From Marsupella aquatica (lineage: Eukaryota > Marchantiophyta), in NCBI GenBank assembly GCA_973895155.1, contig OZ316897.1:13640001-13704000 (forward strand): a DNA stretch of 64,000 bases. The letters are read 5' to 3'. Of the stretch, positions 20,312-30,255 are shown in pieces. The position numbers and the translations under genes are program-made. The notes beneath the pieces are model-generated. The model worked only from the letters and a program-made list of their open reading frames with translations. It searched no databases and had not been told where the DNA came from. Within the stretch, counting starts at the first letter, position 1; every line of letters begins with the position of its first letter.

Positions 20312-22794
20312 ATGGCGGATGTAGATGAGATGAGTTGCGATTCTCCCATTCCTAGGGCTATCCCTGTGAAATATCCTGTACTCAATAGGGATTCAATGTT
20401 ATTGGCTGATGCTCTAGAAGTTATGCACCTGGGGCAGCTTCTGTCTATTTCGTGGACTTCTGTATGTTCTACTTACTTGCGCGAGTTTGCCAATGGGTCA
20501 CAGATACCAGAAGTATTTCAGGAGACTGTAGAGCAGATCCAGAGAAATGACACTTGGAGTTTGTTTTTGATGCTTTTAGTTGTCCTTTTGAGGGCTGCGG
20601 TCTACAATTTGGGAGAAGTGCTCTATCCGATTCAATGTTTGCTGGGACGAGAAATTCAAAAGCTGGATGGAAGCTTAATCAATGTATTGATTATACCTTC
20701 AAGATTATTCTCGAGTTTCTAGTACCAATTTTTCATCCTGCTCGACCCTACATGGTACCTGTATCCTTGGCGAATACTTTTGTGACTTCATGGAAGGAAC
20801 ACACTGAAGTGAATTGGGGTATGTTGTTGAGACAAACCATTCTTAGCCAGATCAATGTTGTACGGAATGGTAAACCTACCTACCTTCAAGTTTACCTCAG
20901 TCAGCTTTACTGGTATGAGAATTATTTGCTCCCATAGGAGAAAGCTGAAAGAATTGCATTATTGGAGGAATTAGATGTGGAACACTCAGAGACTGATTTG
21001 AGACCTAATGATTTGAGAGTGGAGGAAACATCAGAAGCTGGTCACCAGAAAATTATGTCACCTGCCCTGGAACTTATGGATGAGGATATTAATCCTAATA
21101 TTGAGATTACACCTTATCATACCAATAGTAGTTCGACAGACCACACTCCTCTTCCTGTTATTCCTGCCAGTGATCATATTCATCCAAAGAAATTGATTGA
21201 TGAGGGGAAGACTGTTTTTAATCAGCACGTAGTAGACAGTTTGTCCAGGATGCTGACTTGTGATCCAGATGAAATCCTCACCATTGTAGAAAGATTGAGG
21301 ACTACCTCTGTTACCCAACCATCACCAGCCTACAACTATATCACTCCATACAGCCCCACTTCTATCTATTCACCGACCCAGAGTCATGTTCCACCAAATT
21401 ACCCATCCACTGAAGGACAATTAGAAGTACTTGGGGCTACAGATCATCTCTCTCTGACAGACATCCAGAATACAGACACCATTGTAAGATCCCCAGTAGA
21501 TGAGAGATTATCACCATTGAGGACAGATCTTCAACAAATTATGGAAGTTTTACCCCGATCTTCTGCTGAGTATTACTTCGAACTTGTAGGTGAGATGTGC
21601 AAGATGTTGGAGTGTGACCCTGATCATTTAATTGAAGTTTTAGACGAGGTTATGTATAGATTATCTCGTACTGCAAACCATGACCAGCACTTGGAATACT
21701 GCGAAGATCTTGTCCACAGATTCACTCAGATGTTTGGCTACAACACCAAGCAAGTTTATTCTGCAGTTTGCTATCATACCTCAGCATCAGGTTCTCCCAT
21801 TTATTATTCCAGCCCTCCTTCTAGCCATTCAGCTACCTCTCCTTACAGTCCTTCAAATCAACCAAACCAACTTTTTCCTAGTTTTCCAGAACCTGAGATT
21901 ACTCCTACAGGTGAACATCTTGCCATTTCTTTCCCTGACACCCTTCCACCCAGTCAAGATAAATCATGCCAAGTCAATTTTATCCCTACCCTGCATATTG
22001 ATCCAAAAACCCCTCAGGAGAGTATTAAATAGTTTGCTGAATTTGTTAGAGTTTCAGATCTTAGAACTCCTCCAATCTTAGAGTTTTGGAAGTACTATCA
22101 TAAGAAGAGAGTTGAATGCCTCTACATCTTGAAACTTCATTTGTTAGAAGTCACCCGCTTAGAGATAGCAGAGATGGATAAAATCTAGATAGAAGCTGAA
22201 TATTTCTGTCCCATTCTCGCTGTCATGATCCTAGTTGGACACATTGTACTGGAAAATGGAGATTTGGCTTTAGCCTATTTTGGGAATCTACCTACGTATG
22301 TCCTGGAGTTTATTATTGTCTTCTTAAGACAAACCAAGAGGAGGTTCCAGATGAATCACAAAGCTTCTCTAGTATAACCTGTTGTCCTCCAACGATTCAT
22401 TACTCCAATCACTGAGAAGTAGAGGATCTGGGATAAAATTACTTCTCAGCGACTAACAGAGTATACTCTGAAGTGGCGTGAACTCTTACCTATAATCACT
22501 TTACTTCTACCACTTGCCAGAGACTCTGAGACATTCATGGCCAGGTTTCCTCAAAACTACCATGCTACTTGCTGCAATTAAGACTTCATTGATATTTACA
22601 TGCAAGCTAGCAAGGTAAATACCATGCTACACCGGAGACTACTTCCTGTTATGGATCTTGAACGACAACGGAAGTCTTTACCTTTCTATCGGCATCATAC
22701 TCAAGACATGGATGTAATTCGAGAAGCTATGCAAGAGAATACCTACACAAGAGTTCAGCAACCAGATCAGACAGCACTACTCCAACAAGATTAA
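20312..22794 (+). pseudogene. ORF-X copy 2: unidentified retroelement-associated ORF
   Basis: This is the longest copy of ORF-X, about 820 codons from an ATG at 20312 (MADVDEMSCDSPIPRAIP). It is broken by a frameshift near 20570 in a T-run and by stops at about 20936, 22030, 22186, 22375, 22420 and 22580. The N-terminal domain contains FKIILEFLVPIFHP and a NWGMLLRQ...YLQVYLSQLYWY block. The middle has three helical units (SLSRMLTCDPDEILTIVERL, GEMCKMLECDPDHLIEVL, HRFTQMFGYNTKQVYSAV) separated by tyrosine/serine/proline linkers (TPYSPTSIYSPTQS, TSPYSPSNQPN). The C-terminal domain has EFWKYYHKKRVE, RLEIAEM, PILAVMILVG and LALAYFGN, matching copy 1. Selection on the protein before decay is suggested because the two copies differ at most codons yet keep these motifs. 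Function is unknown; it could be an additional ORF of a Tat/Athila-type element. Confidence 0.6.
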
Positions 22795-23149
22795 CTCTCT
22801 TGCGACCATAGTTAAGTTGTATAGATCCACGCAATTTTAGTTAAAAATCTTAAGTAGTCAAAAAAGTCTCATATTTTTCCAGGAGATAGCCCTTACGTAG
22901 TAGAATCACCCATGAAAATCTCAACTCAAATCAACATGTGGTTTGAAAGTTAAAAATGTTTTTATTTTGCTATTTTTTGCTTATATGCGAAAGCGCTAAT
23001 GCGCTTATGCGCCCATGTTCTTATGCGCGAATGCGCCCAGCACTTAGAAAATTTTCCAGTTTCCATTTTCTGTAACATTTTTAACACTTCTGCCTATTTT
23101 ATTGAGACACTTAGACACCTCAGAAAAGTCTCATATTTTGCTAGCATAA
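22795..23149. repeat. downstream TATGCGC cluster and 3' non-coding sequence
   Basis: At about 22980-23042 the words TATATGCGAAAGCGC, TAATGCGCTTATGCGCCC, TTATGCGCGAATGCGCCC occur in a row. They mirror the cluster upstream of ORF-X copy 2. No gene. Confidence 0.55.
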
Positions 23150-24240
23150 AATATATACATCAGAGACCATTTTAGAAAAGTATCACGTTTTTCTGACTTT
23201 TAGCTGAGAAATTAAAATTAGGACATAACCCCTATTTATTAGTTTTGCCACAATTCCACTTTTATAATAGTTAACCCTTGAAATACTTTTTAGTTAATTT
23301 TTCATTCCAGGAACATTCCATAGGTACTCCTATAGTACAATTTTGTTACTTTACTTTTGCCCATGACCCTTAAGATATGAAAGGGCATGTCCGTTCATTA
23401 TCTCTTTTCCCTTTGGTTCCTGCTAGCCTATAGATAGTAGTTCTCGTGTCATTTCTTGTGTGAAGAAATTTCATGAGCGTTTAGTTGCAAGATTGTAACT
23501 TTGTTACCTCCACCTTATAAAGAGAACTCCATTGCATATGAGTAGTTAATACAAAAGATTTCTTCCCCCTTCAAGTCTGAATGGATGAGAAGTTTGGACC
23601 CTTGAAATAAAATCATTGTGAATGTCAAATCTTTGGTATTTGTGGAAATAGATTCCTTGATTGGTGATATTTTATATATTCCTTAGTTCTTGATGCATAG
23701 TTGTTGGCGTTGCCTTGCTTGAGCACGGGATGCTAAGAAGGATTACTTACCAATGACTTATGACTTCAAATTTGATGATGATGGTGTCTCTTATTCATGA
23801 CACAAAGTACCGATTGGATACAGAAGTGATTGATTACTAGTCTCCACTAAGTACCTTGGAAGAAAAAATTGAGACATGTTGACGGCATTTTAGTGATCAT
23901 CCTAGTACAGTAATCCTTTCCAGAAATATTTTTACGGATATACCACCTAAACCACATCAAATGAAGTTATGTTGCGGAGTAACCTTGGTTGTTTTCTTAT
24001 CTCCCTACCATACCTCAAGATTTTCATTGTGTTTTCTTAATTATTTCCATTTTGTTATTTTATTTACAATGTTAAGTAAACATTCAAATCTATACCTTGT
24101 TGAGAAACCATAGTAAAAGGCTCAGACCTATGTTTTTGTTATCTTACTCATTCAAAAGTGCTAAATCATAGAAAATCATTCCTTACATGTTCTTCCATGG
24201 GAACGAATACCGAGTTTTGGATCTTAAATGTTAATTTATG
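23150..24240 (+). repeat. 3' non-coding block, copy B (possible LTR)
   Basis: It matches 9060-10157 in order (TTTTAGCTGAGAAATTAAAA, ATGTTGACGGCATTTTA, GGAGTAACCTTGG, TTTTCTTAATTATTTCCATT, GGGAACGAATACCGAGTTTT). It sits about 350 bases downstream of ORF-X copy 2, while copy A sits about 1.1 kb downstream of the third extra ORF. This links the two ORFs to one retroelement lineage. Confidence 0.45.
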
Positions 24241-24264
24241 TCCCTAGTATGATACTAGAGGCTC

Positions 24265-24885
24265 AGGTCAAGAAGGAAAGGGGCCGGGCTCAAAGTCGAC
24301 TATCCGGACCCCCAGACGAACTTTGAGTTATGAGGGGTTGAGTGTGAGCTCCTCTTGGGCCCAAGGCCAATGGAGTTGACGCCATGGGCTACGGACGCTT
24401 GAGACGCAAGTTATGGTCTAATCCGGGTTGGGCCGATCGGGGGCCCTGAGCGGAAATGAGATCTGAGGGCCTAGGCATGAGCACAGGGTTGGCCCAATCA
24501 CAACGGGCTAAGGCACTCCGCTTGTGGATGCCTAATGAGAAAGTTATGGGCGTTGCCAATTGGTGGCGTGCCCAGTATGCGTAATAGGATCCAGGTTGGA
24601 GGCCAAAAATTTAGGGACCAAAGTTGGTCCGGGGGTGACAGGTCTCCAGAAGCATATATGAGGGGAATGGTGTCTCCCTGGGGGCTAAGGGCGAGCCGAA
24701 GTCGTGAGCCGTGGCAGTCGCGACACTATGGGAAATCGTCAAACGAAAATGGCGATATCTTCCCAATGGGAAGTCCGTTGGAGTACTTCTTGGGTGCGTT
24801 GGAAAGCTCTCAAGGAGGGCTACGTCATTTTGAGCTCATCTGGGTCTAAAGGCACAATGGGTTATTGGGGTTTTTGGGTGTTACC
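24265..24885. repeat. GC-rich repeat unit A, left part
   Basis: This is the left part of a roughly 1.3-kb GC-rich unit split by the Copia insertion at 24886. From about 24608 it matches unit B: GGGACCAAAGTTGGTCCGGG, AAGCATATATGAGGGGA, TTCTTGGGTGCGTTGGAAAG against 30606-30800. The first 300 bases are more diverged from unit B. No coding function is recognised. Confidence 0.55.
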
Positions 24886-25173
24886 TATAGAGGGTTAACT
24901 CAGTCTTGGATTGAACTATGGTCAGTATATTAACTAGGGTTTGCTCTAACCCCTAGTTGAAGAGATTGGTCCTTATCTCTTCAACTTGTATGTGGTGTAA
25001 AAGAGTTCTCAAGAGAGAACACAGGGATATAGCAAGGAGATGAGAGCTATGGTGATGCTTGAGTAGATATATAACCGTTAATAAAGCTTTGTATTCCCGT
25101 GGACGTAGCCAACCTTGAGGCAAACCAGGTAACTATTGAGCACGTGTACATGTTTGGAGTGTTTCTCCCCACA
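24886..25173 (+). repeat. left LTR of the degraded Copia element
   Basis: 288 bases. It contains GTTAACTCAG near its start, a duplicated-looking CCTTATCTCTTCAACTTG region, TTAATAAAGCTTTG near 25080 and the LTR word CCGTGGACGTAGCC (25097-25110). The first dinucleotide is TA instead of TG; the right copy has TG, so this is a mutation after insertion. Confidence 0.9.
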
Positions 25174-25175
25174 AT

Positions 25176-25187
25176 TGATATCAGAGC
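25176..25187 (+). promoter_or_regulatory. primer binding site (one mismatch)
   Basis: TGATATCAGAGC, against the common TGGTATCAGAGC complementary to initiator methionine tRNA. It lies two bases after the LTR end. Confidence 0.75.
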
Positions 25188-25671
25188 TCAGATTTTCTCA
25201 GTTCATTAGGAACTCCATAGAACTTGCTTTAAGCGAAGCAAACAACGGAAGTTTTCCTCTTTGAAGCGGAGCTATTGGAAGGAGATCGGACAAATGGTGA
25301 CGGACTTGTTTCAAGCATTATGCAACAAGTACTACAAGAAAGAGATGTCAAACCAAATGTATGCAAGCCTAAAGCTCATGCAATTCAAAATGGCTAATGG
25401 AGTCAAAATTCAAGATCATATCAATCAATTTAATGATCTTGTGGTTGACCTAGAGAATTTGGGGGAGCATTTGAGCAAAGAAAAGAAAGTCTTACAACTC
25501 TTGAGCTCACTACCACCTTCGTACCAGTCTTTGTCTTGAGTTCTTCTATTCCGTGATAAGATAACTATATCCTACAATGATGTGGTGAGTGCCCTATTGA
25601 CCGATGACATGCAGTCTAAGCTGGTTTTTTCAGCTCATCCTACCTCAACCTCATCATCAACAACATTGTTG

Positions 25672-26005
25672 TGTTAAGGATTGCTCTTAGTCTTGTGACT
25701 CAAAGGTTATGGCACTTAGGCTAACCACAATTAGGGTCTTAGTTGAGGTTAGGTTAGTCATGTGTGACCTTGTATATACCAGGGCTAGTGCAAGCCGCTG
25801 GTGTGTGGTGTGTTTACTCATTGTAACGGAGCAACTTGAGGAAGAGGGAGAGCATGTGTGTTCGTCTACTCTTGAAGTAAAGCTTGAGTGTTTGTGTGGA
25901 CGTAGCCTTGGAGAAGAGGTGAACGACATAGAAATTGTATTGACTACGTGTGCATGGAATGAGTAATGATTGGATCGTCATGAAGGAAGATGTCATAGTT
26001 CAACA
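25672..26005 (+). mobile_element. solo LTR nested in the Copia gag
   Basis: 334 bases starting TGTTAAGGATTG and ending TTCAACA, so it has TG...CA ends with TGTT/AACA inverted tips. A perfect five-base target duplication TGTTG flanks it (25667-25671 and 26006-26010). Inside is a TATA-like GTATATACC (about 25771) and the shared LTR word GTGGACGTAGCC (25896-25907). Removing it brings the two parts of gag together. It is therefore an LTR of another Copia family left by LTR-LTR recombination. Confidence 0.85.
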
Positions 26006-28520
26006 TGTTGGTAGAAAGAGGCAAGACAAGCTGTAACCATTTCATGAAAATAAAAGGTTTAACCCACTTCCCATGGAGCGAGGAAGTTTCCAGGACCAAT
26101 TTTTGGTAGGAGGAGGTTTAGATCCAGATCTAGATCTCGATCCAAATCACCATCCAAGTCTACTCGTGAGATAAAGTGTTGGAAGTGTGACAAAGTGGAC
26201 CATATGAAGAAGGATTGTCCTGTCAAAGACACATTCAATGAAGTTGTCGGTTCTTCAGCCCAAGTAGTTGTTCGAGAAGAGGATAGTGAAGGATTTGCAT
26301 TGTGTATTACTTCCCAAATTGAGGATTGTCAATGGATTTTGGATTCCGCTTGCTCGTATCACATGTGTTATATGCGTGAACTTTTCTCATCCTACACTCC
26401 TATCAATGGATCCATTTTGATGGAAAATAATCATTCTTGCAAAGTTTTAGGGATTGGATCTGTAAAGATTCAACTACCCGGTGGCAAGTATTGTACTCTA
26501 TCAAATGTCAAACACATTCCAAAAATGTGTAAGAATTTGATTTCTCTTGGCTACTTGGATGCGAAGGGTTATCAATGGAGTGCAACTGATGGAGTCTTAA
26601 CAATCACGTAAGGATCAAATGAAGTTCTTATTGGCAAGAGGAAAATAAACATCTGTGTCTTGGAAGGCACCACCCTTCTTGCCGAAGTCAATTTGGTCAC
26701 ATCTCAAGAGGAGAAAATCAATTTATGGCATGCTTGGCTTGGTCACATGAGTGAAAAAAGTTTGGAAATCTTACACAAGCAACATCTCCTACCAGAATTG
26801 CAAGCATGCAAGTTGAGTTTTTGTGATCATTGCATTGTTGGCAAGAAAACAAAAATTCCATTTCTGACTGCCATTCATCATTCTAAAGTTGTACTTGAGT
26901 ATGTTCATTCCGATGTGTGGGGTCTTGCTCTGGTTTTTTCACATTCAGGCAAACAATACTATGTATCATTTATCGATGATTACTCAAGCTTTGTTTGAAT
27001 TTACTTCATTGCCCATAAGTTTGAAGTGCTTTCCATCTTCAAACAATGGGTAGCTCAAGTTGAGACACAGACTGCAAAGAATGTGAGATATCTACGATCA
27101 GATAATGGTGGTGAATATACCTATGGCAAGTTCAATATGTATTGTGCAAATAAGGGAATTACTCACCATCTCACAACTGTGTACACTCCTGAGCAAAATG
27201 GTGTTGCTGAGCGACTCAATCGCACATTGTTGGAGTGAGCAAGGAGCATGTTGAGCCACTCTAAATTGCCATAAATCTTTTGGGCAGAAGCTGTCAATAT
27301 TGCTGCTTATCTAGTAAATCTCTCTCCTAGTCGGGCAATTACTTACAAAACCCCCTTTGAGCTATGGCACAATCGACTTGCTGATTATTCAAAGCTTAGG
27401 GTTTTTGGCTGTAAAGCATATGCACATGTTCCTAGCAACAATAGGACTAAGCTAGATCCTAGAGCCCATAAATGCATTTTTCTTGGTTATCATCGTGAAG
27501 TTAAAGGTTATCAATTGTGGGATCCAGTTGATTGCAAGTTACTTGTTAGTCGAGATGTATCCTTCAATGAAGAAAAATCATTGAAGGAGAGGGAGATAGA
27601 TCAATTCCCTACTACTAACAAAGAGCAATCTCCTCCTCTAGAGGATTTAAGGAGAAAGGATGTGTCAGATGAAGAATATGTTGATACCACTGTAAGGCAA
27701 AGCACACTACAATCAGATCAGTCAGAGTCTTCAATGCGAAGAGGAACTTGCAAACGTCAAGCCCCGGAAAGGTATGGAATTTGGATTCCTTCTAATCAAG
27801 TGGATTTGGATGAAGAATCTATTGATCATGCATTGGTGACAGAAGATGAAGATCCATCCTTATTTTGAGATGTCCTAGCTTCTATGGAGAAGCAACAATG
27901 GTAGGCGACGATGCGCATGGAAATGAAATCACTTCATGATAACAAGACTTGGGAACTCACAAGTCTACCTAGTGATAAGCAGGCCGTTGACAACAAGTGG
28001 ATATATAGGAAGAAAGATGGACCCACGGAGGATGCTGAGAAGATATTTAAGGCTCGATTGGTAGCCAAGGGGTTTACTCAACAGAAAGGTATAGACTACA
28101 ATGAGGTCTTTTCACCTATAGCAAAGTATTCAACAATACATTTGCTATGTGCTCTTGTAGTTTTATTTGATCTGGTTTTAGATCAAATGGATGTTGTTAC
28201 AACATTCTTATACGGGTCATTGGATGAGGTGATTTACATGAGGCAACCAGAGGGTTTTGTGCAAAAGGGCAAGAAAATTTGGTATGCAGATTGCTAAAAT
28301 CCTTGTATGGATTAAAGCAAAGCCCAAGGCAGTGGAACAAGCGTTTTGATGAATTTTTGAAATCGCTTGGATTTGTGCGAAGCGTGTACGATCCATGTGT
28401 TTACATCAGGCGTGTGAACAACATAGGTTTTAAGTTCAATGTCATCCTTGTACTTTATGTGGATGACATGCTCATTGCAGCAAAGGATAGGGGCAAAGTT
28501 GATAAGCTTAAGACCCAACT

Positions 28521-28615
28521 CAATTCTGAGTTCACTAAGACAATTCTGAGTTCACTAAGAGTTTAAGATGAATTCTGAGTTCACTAAGACAATTCTGAGT
28601 TCACTAAGAAGGGTT
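28521..28615 (+). repeat. deletion junction with four copies of a 20-bp filler
   Basis: The 20-mer CAATTCTGAGTTCACTAAGA occurs twice in tandem (28521-28560). Next is GTTTAAGATG, a scrap of the original RT sequence, and then two more copies (about 28571-28610). The filler replaces about 130 codons found in the young Copia between SAEF and GLLFD. The copied unit comes from the RT sequence at the deletion edge. Confidence 0.8.
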
Positions 28616-29292
28616 TATTGTTTGATGCAAGTTCAAATAATATGAAAGTGCTTCAAGGTTATGTGGATGTACACTACGTAGGTGATCTGGATAAGAGGAG
28701 ATCAACAACTGGATATGTATTTACACTTGCTGGTGGACGCATTAGTTGGAAGTCTACTCTTCAAAAGTGTGTTACAAAGTCTACTATAGATGCCGAGTAT
28801 GTAGCGGTAGCAGAAGCAGCATCAAAGACCATTTGGTTGAAAAAGCTTGTCACGGAGATTGGCTTATCACAAGATTGTGTGTATCTTCATTGTGACAGTC
28901 AAAGTGCAATTTACACTACCAAGAATCAGGTGATGGATGGCAGGGTAAAACACATTGATGTCCGCTATCATTTCATCCGACAGACATTATCGGATGATGA
29001 ATTTGAGCTTGTCAAGATTGATGGAAAGCTTAATCCAGCGGATGCTTTTACCAAAGTATTAGACTCCAATAGTTTTTCAAGGCATTGTAATTATTTACAA
29101 ATGTTGTAAATATAGAGTTAACCAAGAAAATGTCTCTATATGAGTACTCCATCTGATGGCTTATCGGCTACGACTTAGTGCTAGTTAACTCTTGCATTAG
29201 GGGGAGAGCCTTTTGGCCCTACTGTCTTGAACTTCCCGTGGAGGAACTTGTAAAGAAAAGACAGTGTTATGAACCCTCCCACGACGTGAGTC

Positions 29293-29303
29293 AAGGGGGA
29301 GTT
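29293..29303 (+). promoter_or_regulatory. polypurine tract of the degraded Copia element
   Basis: AAGGGGGAGTT lies directly before the right LTR (TGTAGAGG at 29304), the position of the plus-strand primer for reverse transcription. Confidence 0.75.
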
Positions 29304-29589
29304 TGTAGAGGTTAACTCAGTCTTGGTTTGAACTATGGTCAGTATATTAACTAGGGTTTGCTCTAACCCTAGTTGAAGAGATTGGTCCTTATCTCTTCAA
29401 CTTGTATGTGGTGTAAAAGAGTTCTTAAGAGAGAACACACGGATATAGCAAGGAGATGAGAGCTATGGTGATGCTTGAGTAGACATATAACCGTTAATAA
29501 AGCTTTGTATTCCCGTGGATGTAGCCAACCTTGAGGCAAACCACGTAACTATTGAGCACGTGTACATGTTTGGAGTGTTTCTCCCCACA
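29304..29589 (+). repeat. right LTR of the degraded Copia element
   Basis: 286 bases with intact TG...CA ends (TGTAGAGG to CCCCACA). The LTR word reads CCGTGGATGTAGCC at about 29513-29526, one base different from the left copy. The target duplication TTACC follows. Confidence 0.9.
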
Positions 29590-30255
29590 TTACCTCGCCC
29601 GCTAGCCAAATCCTGCCGAAATAGCAGCCAAGCCGCGTTCAGTCTCCCAAGGGAGCTTGCATTGGGGAGGCAAGGCCAAGTAGGCATGGAGGTTGAGTTC
29701 CAAGGGTGCTTGGCCACTAGACCATCAGTGGGGCAAACCGGGAGTTGGTTGCTAAAATCGGGGCCATTCTGGTCCCAACGTGTTGGGACAAGCTTTAGGA
29801 CAAGCTACGCTATTTGGGCCATGAGCAAGTCCTGGGGTCAGGGTGGTTAGTTGGTGATGGATAGGTACGAGGGGAACACGGGCCGTGCCTAAGGAAGGAG
29901 CTGTTCTGGACGAACAATGGGCGTGGGTTCTGGTTTCGACTTATGGCATCGGGAGGACCTATCGTTGACCTACTTACCAATGTTTGTTGAGCTTGAGTTA
30001 GGATGCTAGACTTGCTGAGTTCTAGATCCTGAAGGGTTACTTACCGAGGCGCTTGGTGCTTGTGCAGACAGTGAGGACCGTTGAGTAGCGGTCATGTTAG
30101 AGGGCAAGTGCGGCTTCGTATGGGAGGGGCCGCTGGTGGTGCAAGGGGCACTAGGTTGCTTGCTCGAGGTATTCCGTGGAGGCGTTCGGGCACCTGGGGC
30201 ACTTAGGCGTGGGTGTTGGGATTGGTGAGGGTGCTGGGTGGCAAGGTCCACCACT
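29590..30255. repeat. GC-rich repeat unit A, right part
   Basis: It continues the unit interrupted by the Copia insertion. The part from about 29920 matches unit B from about 31195 in order: TTGTTGAGCTTGA-like, CTTGTGCAGACAGT, GACCGTTGAG, GGGCAAGTGCGGCTTCGTAT, GGGAGGGGCCGC and GTCCACCACT. No gene is recognised. Confidence 0.55.

Larger units (their letters stand above)
25261..29109 (+). pseudogene. decayed Copia gag-pol
   Basis: The gag core (25261-25675) has a NQMYASLKLMQFKM region and PPSYQSLS. The zinc knuckle CWKCDKVDHMKKDC is at about 26180-26220. Protease start is WILDSACSYH (about 26335-26362). Integrase has HSDVWG (about 26906), RSDNGGEY (about 27098-27120) and the catalytic Glu in NGVAERLNRT (about 27200-27230). 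RT has LDQMDVVTTFLYGS and YVDDMLIAA (about 28458-28484). RNase H runs from about 28640 to 29109. Premature stops at about 25537, 26608, 26995, 27235, 27271, 27866 and 27901 mostly fit TGG, CGA or CAA changed to stop codons. A frameshift lies near 28280 and a large deletion at 28521-28615. The element is non-functional. Confidence 0.9.
24886..29589 (+). mobile_element. degraded Ty1/Copia element with both LTRs
   Basis: Bounded by a five-base target duplication TTACC (24881-24885 and 29590-29594). The left LTR is 24886-25173 (start mutated to TA). The right LTR is 29304-29589 (TG...CA). They are about 95% alike by eye, differing by several substitutions and small indels. A primer site is at 25176-25187 with one mismatch to TGGTATCAGAGC, and a purine tract AAGGGGGAGTT at 29293-29303. 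The inside holds gag-pol remnants in the order gag, protease, integrase, RT, RNase H. It has lost the gag N-terminus and about 130 codons between RT and RNase H, and it carries a nested solo LTR. It is inserted in GC-rich repeat unit A, so it is younger than that repeat. Confidence 0.9.
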
